In this document: positions 23,713-37,372 of the stretch, in pieces
Numbering within the stretch: the first letter of the stretch is position 1
Layout: each line of letters starts with the position of its first letter
NCBI GenBank assembly: GCA_015039365.1
Contig: WION01000002.1
Coordinates: forward strand, 1,178,001 to 1,242,000
From: Amanita rubescens
Taxonomy: Eukaryota > Basidiomycota > Agaricomycetes > Agaricales > Amanitaceae
DNA length: 64,000 nt
Direction: 5' to 3'
Program-made: the position numbers and the translations under genes
Notes under the pieces: model-generated
Told to the model about the DNA's origin: nothing
The model's database searches: none
What the model saw: the letters and a program-made list of their open reading frames with translations, nothing else

Positions 23713-26380
23713 ATGTCGATGTCGGATTCTCCCAGTAGCCTGAGTCTGGACCATGACCGCGCTTTGACAAGAAGAGTTCTTTGGAAGTTGGATTGCCATA
23801 TATTGCCTCCCCTTGCGGTTGTAAGTAACCCGTCATATCATTATCGTGTTGTGATGCATATTATGTCTGCAGCTATGGCTTGCGAGTTTTTTGGATCGAA
23901 GTAACATCGGGAATGCTCAGTGAGTCCAACGGAACGTAGTTTTATCACCCATACCTTACTTTCCCGAAGAATATCAGGATTGTCGGCTGATATTCACCTC
24001 GTGGGCAACCAATTCAATACGGCTCTTGCAGGTTCGTTATAATAACACCTGCCTGAACTGCTCATGATTTACATGTTCTTTGAAAGTGTTCTATGTATCG
24101 TAGGCCCAAGTGTTCTTCTCATTTTATACTTAGTTGCTGATCCCCCGCCCTCAAAAGCTATCTCCTCGTCGAAGTCCCATCGAATATTGTCATGAAGAAG
24201 ATGAAACCCAATGTAAGCTCATGGCCAAATATTGTTGATCCTTCAGCGTTGACTAGATGTTACGCAGCGCTGGATCCCGTTCCTCGTCTTCCTTTGGGGC
24301 ATAGTTACCACCCTGACTGGACTGGTCAGTACCCGTTTGATGCCGCGACAATAAATACTCTAGTGGCTTAATATGACCTAGGTACAAAGCTATGGAGGTC
24401 TGATTGCTATTCGCATATTTCTAGGCTTATGCGAGGGTGGTCTATTGCCCGGAATGGTAGGTCATGCATTACGGACACGTCTACTCTCCTTGATGCCTAT
24501 ATTAGATCCTATATCTGAGCACGATGTACAAACGTCATGAATTGCAACTACGGTAAGTTTTCCGGTTTGAAATGAGTGACACGTCTAATTTTTTAGAGTC
24601 GGGATTTTCTACGCGTCTGGTGAGTAATTCTGCTGCCGGCGGAGTCTTGAACACTGACATACATGGGGAAGCATCGCTCTCGGGTGCCTTTGGAGGTATG
24701 TTCACTCTAGACATGTTGTTTAGCGCTTTAACCGAGCCGCTAGGTTTACTGGCGTCCGCTATAACCCGAATGCAAGGCGTCGGAGGACTTGAGGGATGGA
24801 GATGGATATTTGTAGGTTACTTCCGATCGCGAAATTGGCGGCCGGGCTTATGGAAAATCTCAGATACTTGAAGGTCTAGCCACCGTTCTTGCAAGTCTCA
24901 TGTCGGCGTATATTCTTCCAGCTGATCTGCAATCTGCGAGATTTTTTACTGAGGAAGAAAGAGCCTATGCAGGTAATTGTTTATTGGCTCTTGGCGGAAC
25001 TGCCTTTGAAGCTTTGTCCGCAGTGCAACGATTCAAAATTGATAACATTACTACATTTATGGAGGTGCCTGATAATACCACGGTTAAAGGAGAAAAGCAG
25101 GCAGTTATTGAAGTAGAAAATATCGACGCAGGACAGGGAAAGACAAGCGTCATCGAAGAAGAATTTGAATGGTCAGAGGTTATACGTGGTAAGCGCATTG
25201 AATCAATATTCATTAATGTGGATGGTCATATTTGGTAGGCGCATTGGATGTTCAAACCTGGGTGACAGCCATGGCATACTTTGGACTGGTCATCAGCCTC
25301 TATTCCTTTTCATACTTTCTGTAAGAGTGTCGCTTCGCTGTGCACGGCACATATTAATGATTCATCAAGACCTACCATCATAACTGGCCTTGGGTATTCC
25401 GGTTCCAACGCCCAACTTCACACTGGTATTGTTGGTTTAACTCCTTAGAGGATGTTGCTAATTTGAATGTGCGCAGTGCCTCCCTACGTCCCAGCGGTAG
25501 TTCTAACAGGTGAATGAGTTAGTTCATGCGTCGATCATGTCATTCATCTCCATCCAGTGGTTGTGTCAGTTCTTGGTGATCGTCTCAAGTGGCGCGGTCC
25601 ATTCATACTGATATTTTTACCGCTGACTATAATCGGTATGGTGGTCCAATATTGGTGGATCCGTCATACGGTACTAACTGGCAACGAAGGTTATATCATG
25701 CTAATCGCGGCAAAAACTAATGGTGTACGTTACGCTGCTGTATTCCTTGTAGCAGCGGGAATGTGAGCGTGATAGATTACACTCATCCATTGGCTCTAAC
25801 GCTGCATTTCAGTTATCCCGCTGGGCCTTGTATATTGTGGGTATAGCTTACACGGCATTCGCCCTCTACTATTCCTGACAGCTCTGCAGATCAATTTTGC
25901 CGAACAACTCTAGCGGACATTATAAGAAAGCGACGTCGACAGCTATGCAACTCGCCATCTCGAATTCTGGGTAAGGTTTAGTCATCGTAAGCACGAAACT
26001 CGGCCATTGACATCATGCTCCTCAGTGGCTTCCTTGCCACCTTTGTATATACACCAAGTACGAAACGTTCGCTCAAGTTTCGGTGACACTCACGAGCGCG
26101 CGGTATTAGATCAAGCGCCTACATACATCCGAGGACATAGCATCGTACTCGCTTTTGTTATATTCGCATGGGTAATGGTTGCCGTCAACGTGTAAGTTTA
26201 CTTTACGCCAGCGAGGATAGATTTCTTACGGGGCCCAGGGCATATTGTTCATGGGAGAACAAGGCCCGTAGAGAGGGACGCAGGGAAGGGAATATCACTC
26301 AATACCAGGCGCTGCGTAACGCTGGTAAAACAAGGGCGCCTATCGGAGATCGGGATCCTAAATTCCTATTCACTTTGTGA
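23713..26380 (+). CDS. MFS permease, Dal5-type anion:H+ symporter family
   Basis: This is a twelve-helix transporter of the fungal allantoate/vitamin permease type; the substrate cannot be told. More than ten small introns must be removed. Joined exons give LWKLDCHILPPLAVLWLASF, LDRSNIGNAQISGL, HLVGNQFNTALAVFYVS, VEVPSNIVMKKMKPNRWIPF, the helix stretch GIVTTLTGLVQSYGGLIA with GLCEGGLLPGM, ASASLSGAFGGLLASAI, GLEGWRWIFILEGL, a long cytoplasmic loop, and VTAMAYFGLVISLYSFSYFL. The second half has DRLKWRGPFILIFLPLTIIG, QAPTYIRGHSIVLAFVIFAW, and the typical Dal5-family tail ALRNAGKTRAPIGDRDPKFL. Frame and splice phases are consistent throughout, so the gene looks functional. Confidence 0.92.
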
Positions 26381-26532
26381 AGCAAGACTAGCTTGAACGA
26401 ATACACGATACAAACAGGTAATACAGGTTATAAATACAATCAAATTGATTGCGTGACGATGCGTGGGTTTCTAAGTTGGTGAAATGCTTGACAAGATGCG
26501 AACGACATATAAGTACGATGACAATGGAAAAC

Positions 26533-29500
26533 TCAAGCGTAGAACCTGCAAATTGTGATAGGTTAGGATTGGTATGAGAACATGTAATGGCCTACATACT
26601 TTTTGTTGATCTGGAACAGAAATAGGTCAAAATTCACTTTGACTTTTCCATTGAACAATGAAAGTGAGGAACGTTTTTCGTATTTAGCCTGTAGGAGGTC
26701 CTCCATACGTACGTCCTCAGAAGCAACGCGGCTGGTCGGGCCGTGTACAGAAGATTCGAGAACGAGGTTGAATACGCCAGCTGTATCGGACGACATAGTG
26801 ATTTGGAACTTGTCAAGTTGACGGGGAGAATATTGGTCGATAGAGAGTAGAACACCTCTTTCATACAACTTCTCAGCAGAGTAGATGTATGAGCCAAATT
26901 TAGGCGACTGGCCAGATTTCTGCAGGTCTCTGAGATGGAAATATTGCTTGGTAAATGGTATCACGAAGCGCTTTTTCCTGAATGTGGGTTTAATACTGGA
27001 CACAAGTACAAGGGTTCACTACGCACTCTTTCTTGTGTTGCATTGTCTGCATTGCTGCTTCGACGTAGCTGTGGTAACTGTCAATCTGCTCTTGGAAGTA
27101 TTTTTTGCGTTCTGCCAATTGTTGAAACGCTTCTTTCATACTGTCCATTTCCTGTTGCCTTTGAAGCCTCTTTCGATGTTTGCTTCGCACGTCATTAGCA
27201 ATGGCATTGAGGATGCCCTGGAAACCGTCGTCTCGTGTGATTTTGCCTTTCTTTTCCAGCTCAAGAAGTGCCGCGATTGCATGGGCTTTAACTGCGGCAA
27301 AGTTCAACCTGACGTAAACCGTTAAGGAAATAAACGAATAATCAAGCGGACTAGAGCTGCTCACGAGCGGATATCCTCAAGACGATATGCAGAGTCAGTA
27401 ACACCGGCTGATGGTTGTCGTCTGGGTACTCGGGCATGCTCGTTCTCAGCTTCGGCTTGCAACATCTCTTCCCACATTTGCTCATCCTCTTCAGTCACAG
27501 GACGCATGAGTGATTCCAATAGATCCTCTGCTGGTTGCACTCTCAAAATAGCCAGGACGCTTCGTTTCGCTTGGACCCAAAGCGTTTTCTCTTCAGCATG
27601 TGGATCTAGAGTAATTAATCTTTTAAGTTACCCCTGGACGTTAACATTTGATAGAACATACCGTGAACATGGGCAAATCGATTCGTCAACTCAAGGGTAA
27701 TAGCAGTATCCCTGGCATCCTTTAAGTTATCATCCCCCAAATGTGGTACGCCATCCAACTCGACTATAATATGTCTGAGGGTATCTTGAGATTGGGGAGC
27801 CTGTAGATGCATCAACACGCGTCATGATAAAGGGATATTGCTACAAACAAGTTCATCGAGATACTGAGAGATAAGCCCATGCATCGTATAAATTTCATTG
27901 GGAGAGATGTAGATTGGCTTTGGTTGAACAGTTACATCTAGAAACTCGTGTGCATGGTATTGTGTCTCCGCGTCCGGAACGTTTGCGACTGTCCGAATAG
28001 TTTTAAAGCTGGCAAGAAAGCCTAATAATGATATTTACCTTCAAGGAGCCAAGCCGACATCTGCGAGATAGGACTTGTTGACAAAATCATTTATAGGCAC
28101 AAGACTTGGATTTTTGTCGTCGAATTCGATTCCGCTGGTAATCTGCGTGAGAACCTTGGATATCTGGGCAAGATTCTTCCTAGCCGTGGGGTCGATCGTA
28201 TTCGTCACAATGTCGAAGGTTTCAGGTGTACTGCAGGATCCTTATCAGTGGGGGAAAGCGCGACAGGTTGGGACTTACACTATGGCAGGATTGATCAGGC
28301 GATAGTAAACTAGACGTCCAATGCATGCGGCGTATGTTTGCTCGGTTGCATCCGGGAATCGGTCCTGTATAATACGATGAAATTTACACAATCAGGGCCG
28401 CAACGTACTTGGACATACTCGTAGTAGTAGTAGCGTTTCCCTTGCAAGACAACGTATACCGTACGGCATTTTCTTCGTCGATTGCGTGATGGCTGTTACA
28501 AATGCTTCTGTCCACCATTGCAGCACTTGAAGATCTGTACTAATTGAATACGGGCGGATTCAATTACGAGCGTCACATACGTCGAATATAAATTGTCCTG
28601 GTTTTGACCTCTTGTAGGGCTTCACGGAAGGGCAATTCCTTAGGCTCCGAGCTTTCGACACCTGATCGCATTTCTTCCACAGAAATTCTGGATTTATGGA
28701 TCTAGTAACATGTCAACATGGGATTCAGGGCAGACGTGTCGGCATACCCTAGAGGGGTCAACCTCCAAGTCCAAGTCATCAGAATTGATAACCTCCTTGA
28801 TGAGTGACTGGAAGGCTTCTCGCACGTAATTTATCTGCTTTGGTCGGATGTAATGCACCGCAATATTGATATACATAGGATGTCCATCAATAATGTGGTC
28901 AATGGTTGCAGCATTAGATATTTCCTCTCGTATAGCGAGCTGAAGGGAGCAATTTCATAGAGTTCATATAACCCAAGATGTCAAGACTCACCTGGAAAAG
29001 TTTCAACAATAAGTAATCCTCCCGGCGATCTTGGCCATAACCGAAAAGAGTCAATACAACTTTCTCCACGAAGCGGCGGTTCTTTTCCGGTGTATCTCCG
29101 GCTGATAGACGCAAAAAAAGGCGACTAAGGTACTCTCCTCGAGTTTGCAATACATAAAAGAGTTGCTGATACTGTTCCAATTTGCGCCGTGCCGTTCTAT
29201 CAGGCGTATTGGGACCCGAGAATGGATCGCCATGCGCCGCAAGCAGAGACATTTTCGCTGCATATGAAGCAGCGTTGTCAGCGCCATGTCTTCGCTTTGC
29301 ATTGAGCAACTCTTCGGAACTCTTCGCATTCTGCACAACGAGAGCAATCTTGACGTCCAAATCATTAACGTCATTCTCCAGAGATTGGTTTTCGCGTATC
29401 CCTTCCATTACATTCTTTCGCAATCTTTCGACCTTGATCTCTTCTTGGAAATCCGCCTCTGAATCATCCAAAAGATGTACAAAATTCTTGATCGTCCCCA

Positions 29501-32500
29501 CAGTCACATTTTTCCCTAATGTTAACTGTCGATATTGCTCCCGCGTCTCCTTAGCGCGGAATAACGACTGGATCTTGACAACTTTTCTCAAATTGGCCTT
29601 GTAATATTCCATCTTGTGACGGAAAGATCGCCGCACCATAGCTCCACGCACCATAGCCTGCAAAATCGTCGCCACGGGATGATTTGCTCGCAGATGGTCC
29701 TTCCACGCAAGGTAGTCTAGCCGTATAAATGCACCCCGGATGGCCGATTGCAAACCCACAACATCAGGCATGATGAATTCAAGTTGTCGTTTCGTTTCGT
29801 GATGTCGCCTACGAGAGAGCGACGCACGCGCAAATGCCTGTAGGCTGTTGACCGAGACAATGGTCTTCCGCTCCACCAAAGCTTTTGTAACAGTCTCATG
29901 TTTCTGACGAGCAATGTTGGCTCTTGCCCTCGCCTGGAAACCAACAATAATCGGTGTTGCCTTTCTCAGCCCACGAATGAGCGAAAGGAGCCTTTTTCGG
30001 GCCATGAAAGTGCGAACCGCTGCTTGAATACGTATGACAACATGGGAAACATCCTCCAGCTTGGCAAGCTGAGTGCGGAGACGCCGTCGCATGAGCACCC
30101 CCGGCATTGTGCCTGCAGGCGAGTGAACGCTTCTTCTCTGCGTTTTAGTCTAGCAAGCTTGCGGAGAATGCTCTTCTGCGTAAGGCGACTTCTGATTTGC
30201 GCCTGTAAAGCAATAACAGACTGACATAACAACAGTTTGAGAGAATGTTTTACGAATCTCGCTGTGACTTTTGCGCGCTACTTGCGCTCGAGATGCCGCT
30301 TGAAGCTTTTTTACGACACTTATGGTTCCACGGAGGGCGGATTTCAAGCGATAGTAGCGACGGCGCTGAAGCACACCCCGGATTTGGGCTTGAAGCTTTT
30401 TAACGACGCTTATGGTTCCACGGAGGGCAGACTTCAAGCGATAGTAGCGACGGCGCTGAAGCACACCCCGGATTTGGGCTTGAAGCTTTTTAACGACGCT
30501 TATGGTTCCACGGAGGGCAGACTTCAAGCGATAGTGGCGACGGCGCTGAAGCACACCCCGGATTTGGGCTTGAAGCCCGATGAAGCAGTTGGCAGTGGCC
30601 CTAACATGCCACAGATGTGATCGCCACTCTTGTCTTACAATCACAGCACGCGATGCAGATTGCAAAGATACTGCCCACGGTGTTAGGGCCAACCGCGTTT
30701 GTCGAAGGTGTGCTAACCGTCTGGTTGCTAACAGCGTACGACAAACTGCTTGGAATTTGAGGATATGACGCTCCGCCAATCTTATCCGACCGTGGAGAGC
30801 AGCATTAGCTTTGCGCGTCAGATAACCACGGGCAAGTGACTGAGTGAACACGATTGAATCTTCATTCTCCAACAGCAGGCGATCACGACCTTGTTCAAAA
30901 TAAGTAAGACGCGGAGACAATATATATCTATACACTCACGTTCTTCTTCGGTTTCAACCTCGACTTCAGGCTCTTCGTTGATCTCTTTCGCAAGCTCTTT
31001 ACCAACATTCCCAAAATTAGGCATCACAACGCCAGCGTCCTTCAGGCCTTTCTGTGTCCTCTGTAGTTGGTCGTCTGAGAAGTGCAAGCGTCCTAACAGA
31101 TTTCCTATTTTCTCCGCCAGACCCCGACGAGCAAGCAAATGACTAAATAAATTTCAGCGAGCTAGCTCTACAGTTTAATATTATGCAGCACCTTAGAGCA
31201 TGTATACAGTATATCACCTTAGGAAGATTCTTTTTCTCATAAAGATCTGTGAGCTCGAAAATAAAACCCTTAATAATATCAGCATGGAGGTAGTACGATA
31301 GGAACATGCTAACCTCGGGAAGGCCAACCTCACGGACAAAATTGAAGAAATAGTTTATGTTATCGGAATGGCGAAAATCCAACTTGGGCGCCTACCAAGG
31401 AATGTCAGAAGACATGGTAAGATAGTCAGGAGACTGGCTGACATCGTAAATCTTCCTAACAGCCGAATCGCCTTTGAAAGCACGGACAAGCTTTGCAAGA
31501 ACTACACCGTTTCGTAATCCCTCTTCCATTTCTACCACTCCAAATCCAAGTTCTTCCCCGATACAACCTTCTATCCATTGTTGCGCTTCTCCAACATGAC
31601 ATAGATATTCATATGCTTGTATCAGATGCCTCTGCGTATCCGCCCACAATGCACCATAAAGCTTATAAGACGGTGAAGGCGATGCTGGAGCACTTGGTGC
31701 CTTTAGCTGAACCCTACCAGGTAATCCTGCAACATCATCAGCAGGGGGAGCAGGAATGTCTTGTTTATGGGGCGAGGCGGGAAGCGAACCCGCACCCGTA
31801 TGAGATTGTCGACCACCCTGTCGCCGTTGCGTTGTCATTCGCACCTGAGTTTGCCTGATTGGCTTTCTTCTCCATCGCCACTGGCTATTCGTGGAAGGTG
31901 ACGACCAAGTTTGCGACCATTGGAGAGATTCTCGCCATATATACCGCTTTTCTTGCTTGACATATAAGAGCTTCGGTAGGGCCTAGGAAACATAGGACTG
32001 GCGGTAGATGCGGGTGAAATTTGCTTGAGCGGATGGCGTCAAGACCTTGTCTGGACTGGGTATTGGGTGATGCGCAGAAACGGAATTGGCCCCGTACAGA
32101 GACGTTGGTCGCCTACGAACGGGAGATACGTGCTCTTTCCCCAAAGCAGCGTCTGAATGGTTCTTTGACTCGTTCTGCGTCTGGAAGATATTTGACACGA
32201 CGTCATTAGCTGACGTATATCTAGGGAAATCTCGTGCAAACGCGTTGTCCAGAGTATTGGAACGTTGCTTTCGACCAAGAGCTGGATTTGCAGATGGAGT
32301 AGAGTCAGATGTGGTATGATCAACATTGTGCTTCTTCACCGGGATAGATGGAATTCTTGTTAGAGACGGCAAGTGTATTCGATTCGTTACTGCAGACAAA
32401 GAACGAGAGTCATCCTCGATTGTAGTCCCGGTGCTGTTGGGGGATAAAGGCGATGCAATTATGGGAGCGGGCAGGGTACGCCGCTTGAGGTAAGTTGGTG

Positions 32501-32909
32501 TTCTGGTGCTCTCCGTGGGCTGAATGGGTGGCGTAGAAGATCGATTGATCGCGGGAATCCCAACAGAGTGGATAGTTCCAGTAGTTGGGGTTCTGGCTCT
32601 AGAGCCCTCTTTAGTTGGACTAACTGAAGAGTCGCGCGTTTCATCTTCTTTAGCTCTTTCCTCCCACTTGCCACGAATAGCGTCGACGCTGTTTGCGACA
32701 CGGTGGGATGGCACCCATCTTCGAGGTATAGCCGATGCACCTGTTGGGTTCGACAGAAGATCCATCCCAGTGCTCGATTGAGAATTACTCCGCGACAGAG
32801 AGTTTCCTCGGGACATTGTGCGCTCCAAGAGTCGCGTCTGATACGCGAACGGGCCAGGTTGACCCGACTTTGGGGAATGGTTGGAGGATGTAGAGCTTGA
32901 TGGTTGCAT
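26533..32909 (-). CDS. IQG1: IQGAP-family Ras-GAP-like scaffold
   Basis: This is a cytokinesis scaffold linking calmodulin-like light chains, actin and formins at the division site (Iqg1/Rng2). Order: a Ser/Pro-rich N terminus from 32909 (MQPSSSTSSNHSPKSG), a calponin-homology domain (ECIGEELGFG-like block, MEEGLRNGVVLAKLVRAFKG, FRHSDNINYFFNFVREVGLP), a long series of IQ motifs including three near-identical 30-residue units, then a coiled region and the GAP-related domain (RGEYLSRLFLRLSAGDTPEK, LFGYGQDRREDYLLLKLFQ). The C-terminal RasGAP_C block includes FGSYIYSAEKLYERGVLLSI and DLFLFQINKKFYA. Length is about 1,600-1,700 residues. Introns are about 50 bases. The first exons around 31850-32000 are the least certain. 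Confidence 0.93.
30301..30570 (-). repeat. three tandem 90-bp units encoding IQ motifs
   Basis: Units 30301-30390, 30391-30480 and 30481-30570 follow without gap. Units two and three differ at one base, units one and two at four. Each encodes 30 residues reading LQAQIRGVLQRRRYYRLKSA then LRGTISVVKK, with H for the first Y in one unit. Being a multiple of three, the array keeps the IQGAP frame open. Confidence 0.95.
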
Positions 32910-33632
32910 GGCTTGTCAGGTCATCGAGGCTCAAGGCTGGAATGAAGGAATGAAGGCAGAGGAAGCCTATCTTAGGTCCGTGTGAATGACCGGACAGTCA
33001 CTCACGTTCAACGTTGCAACTTTAAACTTTCAAGAACTTTACGTTGAGCTCGGACTCCGATCATTTCGAGCCCTTTCAATTCATCTTGCCCCAGTCTACC
33101 ATCAGACGAGCTGTTCTTCACATTCAGCAACAACCGGTTACGGAGTGCTCGGGCTCCAAAACCCAGAATCCGAACGGGCCTATAACTCGAGTCAACGTTA
33201 ACCGCTGGTTATCCGAGCTTGATGTGCCGGAATAACAAGAAGACAACATTATCTCCACCACGTCTTGGATCAGCTTTGCACCATCCAGCTGTGGTTTCCT
33301 GCGCCAAGTCCACCTACCAAAGCAAGCCACCGCTATCGATGCCCTGGTCAACCAACGCAATGAATACCCCGCATGCACTACGGACCATTTTTCCGTGTAT
33401 TGCGAACTTGACTATTGGCACTAACCAGGCGACAATATATTGAATTCAACTACTTTGACTGCCTCGATCGGGGCTCCTCAATGACGTCACCCGAAAGTCT
33501 TGCTACACTCCCATTCTAGGAACGCCTTCTCACGGTCGGTCATTGAATTCAACACTGATATTCAGGAACATAGATTGAACGAGTTGGAATAATGAAGCCA
33601 AGAAGTCTAATATGGACGAAGTAATCCATTGA
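32910..33632. other. intergenic, no gene seen
   Basis: Promoter of the IQGAP gene on the left and 3' region of the copper ATPase on the right; only short unsupported frames. Confidence 0.45.
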
Positions 33633-36600
33633 TCAGCGGGAATTTCTTTTGCGTTCTATTGGCGCCTTATACGTCTTGAGAAGCAACGAACTTGCGATCA
33701 CTGACCAAGAACTACATTTCATCAGCTGTAGGTATTCATTCCCATTCTATGCGTAGACTTACGACAATGCCATGGCCAGCGATGCCCAAATAGGGCCAAG
33801 CCGTGCATGCTTGATAGGATATATCACTCCTGCTGCTATCGGCACGGCTATGATGTTATACCCCAATGCCCAAACCTTTTCACTTTCAGGAGTCCGACGG
33901 GGCGCAAATTTTAGAACTCACGAAATTGAATTTAACCCGTTTTATGACGCTTTCTGACAGGTCTCTAAGAGTTATAAGGCTCCGAAGATCAGACGACACG
34001 AGAACAAAACTGGCGCTGGAAATCGCTATGTCGCCTGAATGATGCAACAGATAATCAATGTGCTTTTTTGGTAATTCGAATCTTACTTACTTCCCGATCC
34101 CATTGCAATGCCAAGATCCGCGGTAGAAAGTGCCTGAAGTTATCAGCATAGATTTAGCATCCTCAGCTGTCACTCACAGGTGCATCATTCACCCCATCCC
34201 CGACCATTGCCACTATAGTGCGGTCTGTCTTGGAGTTCTGTTTCGACAGGAATCCTTGCTGCAGTTGTTTCACTTTTTCCGACTGACAGTATCTGCATAT
34301 TGGTACTTTCTCCTCAAGGAAAGCTGTAACAACTACGCACTTTCTCGTGCGGAAGAACGCCCGCGATGACGTTCTCACTTGGAATCCCCACCATGGATGC
34401 GACGACACTCGCAGTTTTTGGATCGTCTCCAGAAATCATCCATGTTTCTATGCCCTTAGTCTTGATACCAGGTCACGACCTCCGCAGCGTCTGGCCGTAC
34501 TATGTCTGTAACCTGCAAAAGCTGCTGCGAGGTTGAATGTTCCTTGACTTGTTCCTCTTTGGTCGCAAATTGCCAGTAGGATGATGCTCTTCCCTTCTGA
34601 TTTCCAGACCTCCAGGAGTCTTGACAGATCCTCATTCAGGTTGACTTCATGTTCTCGAATCCAATTCTCATTTCCCATCACAACAGTGCATTGCGACCCA
34701 TCGAACACCGCCCTTAACCCCCGTCCAACTATCTCATCAAAACTGGACATCGTCAATCCCGTCGCGGCTTTCCCGGAGGAGCAATACTGTTGAATGGCTT
34801 TGGCCAAAGGATGCGCAGAGGCGGACTCCATTGCCATTGCCATGCCTTTAACAGATTCTCCGCTCCACGTATGCTCCGCAAAGAGAACGAAGTCAGAAAC
34901 TCGAGGCTCTCCTTCCGTCACTGTGCCTGTTTTATCGAACACGATAACGTCTATTTGAGACATTTCTTCGAATGCTTCCCCCCCGCCACGCGCGAGAATC
35001 CCATGTTTGGCAGCTAAGCCCAACCCGACGAGAAAGGCGGTTGGCGCAGCTAGACCAATGCCGCACGGACAAGCCACGACGAATACTGCCATTGAGAATT
35101 GGAGTGACCAAACAGCTGTTTGGAGCGTTAATTCGATTTCTATATAACACAGCACATTGCTTACCCCATCCACCGATTTCTATGTCAAGGTAATCCTTTG
35201 GAAGAACATTCGAAATTCCGAGAATAAACCATGTCAACCATGTGAGTATAGCCAACAAGGCTATGATGGGGACGAAGTGGGCGGTGACCACATCGGCGAT
35301 ACGCTCAATAGGTGCCCGATGAATCTGTCCCTCACGTACTGCTCTGATTATGTCGTCCAGCCTTCATCCTAATGAGTGACGATTCTCAGTAGAACATTGA
35401 AGAAACTTACATTGTGCCTCCTGCAATATTGTCGACCCTCACATGGACCATTCTGCCTTTGTTGATCGTTCCTACATATACCTTGTCTCCCGATTCTTTG
35501 GTAACCAGCCGAGATTCTCCCGTTAAAGAGCTCTCGTCAAACACACTCTTCTCGCCTTGCGTTATTGTTCCATCCGCCGGAGGTGTAGCCCCATGTGGGA
35601 CACATATTATGTCACCTATTTCCAGAAAGTCCACCGAAATTCTTTCGGCCTTCGTTTCTGGGGATAGGCTAGCGTTGTCGCTATCATAAGGTTCAACGGC
35701 CCCTTTCTCCAGCTCCTCGAACGATGTCTTTTTTGGCGAAAATGAATCTGGAACAACTACTAGTGCCTCGGCAGGCTGAAACGACGATAGTGCAGTAATG
35801 GCATCCGCTGTCCTTGACTTGCCGCTTGACTCGATGTAACGACCTTGGCATGGTAAGACGTTGTCGTGGCCATGGTCTGGACATGCTTACCGATCAACAA
35901 GAACATAGTGAGAAAGACAACCACATCAAAGTAAGTTGTGTTATCCGGTTTGTTGCTTCGTGTGCTCAAAGCAGATAAGGCGAGCAATGCCAACGAGGAA
36001 ATGTAGGCGACCGTTATCCCGCTGGAAGCCAGAAGATTCATGCTTCCGAATCTCGTCAGTCTTTGAAACAATGTCGCCGAGCTCGATTTTCTCCAGAGCG
36101 CCTTTATGTCTTTGATGCACTTCCTATGAAAAGTGTTCGCACTATAGAACATGACTGGCGTCGAAATGAACAAGAGTGCCCATACGAGACGGGATACATT
36201 GCCTGCCCATATTGGCTCCATGAGAAACTTTTTCCCCGGATTCCCGTCTTTGATCAGGGACATAAATACGATGGACAAGATAAAAGTAGGAATGGCCGCA
36301 ACAATGGTAAAGGCAAGTCGAATAAGCATGTCCCGTCTTTCACGCGTCCGGACAGCTTTAGTCAAGTCCCCGAGCGTCGGTGGGCGATGGATAGTCACGT
36401 TGTAAGGCGGTTCATTCGACGATTGGATGACCTTCACTATGTGCCGTATCGTCAAAGAAGGTGGGTTAGGGACGTAGGACACAGTTAGAATTGGGTCTTC
36501 GGAGGACGTAGGGGACTTTTCGATGGTTACCTGGTCCCCCATTCCCTTGACAGCGCGCACGATTTTCTCCGCGCATTGCCTAGCTGAAGGTCAAATCGAC

Positions 36601-37372
36601 AACGGTGAAAAATAGGGAAAACTGACGGGGAAGAAATACCGCCGATCTTGAGTGCCACCGTTCTCGTGGGCGTTTTCACAGTTTCAGACATGTTCCTGGA
36701 TTCCGAATCCATGCTGACAACCCGCGCCTCGAATCCACAGTCGTCAATTGTATCGCGCACAAGCTCCGCAAGCTTTTCATTGTCCAGAATACAGGTGCCA
36801 GAATTTTCTATCAGGTTGACAGAAACCTGATGCACCCCGGGCATGCAGGTCAGGGCTTCGGTGATTGATCGAGTGCAAGAGGCACACGTCATCCCTCCGA
36901 TAGCTATAGTGAGCCTATACCGATCAGGCGTGGCAGCTTGGTTTGTGAGTGTCCTGGACGCCGCGCTGCCGGCATCAGCCTCGCCACGGCGTAGGTCTTC
37001 GTGTAGCATATCAGCCTTCTTGCTACACGAGCAACAATATTGTTCGTGAGCACCACTCGTCCCATGTAAAACATCATCGTTGTGATAATTGTTTGTACCA
37101 TTGGATGCGCCAGAGTGTTCGACTTGAATGTCAAAGCCAGCGTTGAGAAGTGAGTGCTGAAGCATCGGCGGCTGCAGCGCTGGTTCATGGACAATCCTGA
37201 CACATTTACGGTCTATAGAAATGTCGACGAACGAAGGTTTCGGCGAAAGGCGATATAACGACTCTTCAATAATACGGACGCAACTGTCACGGCTTGGGTA
37301 TGGGATGATTTTACATGTTGCGCACACTCACCTGTTGCAGTGGAGGTTTTCGACGTGGAAGACAGTCTCCAT
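33633..37372 (-). CDS. CCC2: copper-transporting P1B-type ATPase (Ccc2 family)
   Basis: This pump moves Cu(I) into the Golgi for loading of secreted oxidases. The start at 37372 gives METVFHVENLHCNSCVRII, a metal-binding domain with CNSC. A second such domain reads IGGMTCASCTRSITEAL, and a third, RQCAEKIVRAVKG, shows only one Cys. Then come membrane helices, the actuator motif FDESSLTGES, the copper-binding VVACPCGIGLAAPTAF (CPC), the phosphorylation site VFDKTGTVTEGEP, ASAHPLAKAIQQ (HP), MVGDGVNDAP, and last helices ending ASSLLLKTYKAPIERK. Two places, about 34513 (before VTDIVRPDAAEVV) and 34458 (before GIETWMISGDDPKT), each need one base skipped to keep the conserved reading; otherwise TAA stops it. 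All other splice phases agree. Confidence 0.92.

Noticed and set aside
30237..30620. Long plus-strand open frame over the IQ repeats
   Set aside because: It is the antisense shadow of the 90-bp array; a repeat of length divisible by three leaves mirror frames open. The minus strand carries clear IQ motifs in frame with the rest of IQGAP.
33772..33957. Plus-strand frame near the end of the copper ATPase
   Set aside because: Antisense of the ATPase C-terminal membrane helices, which read well on the minus strand.
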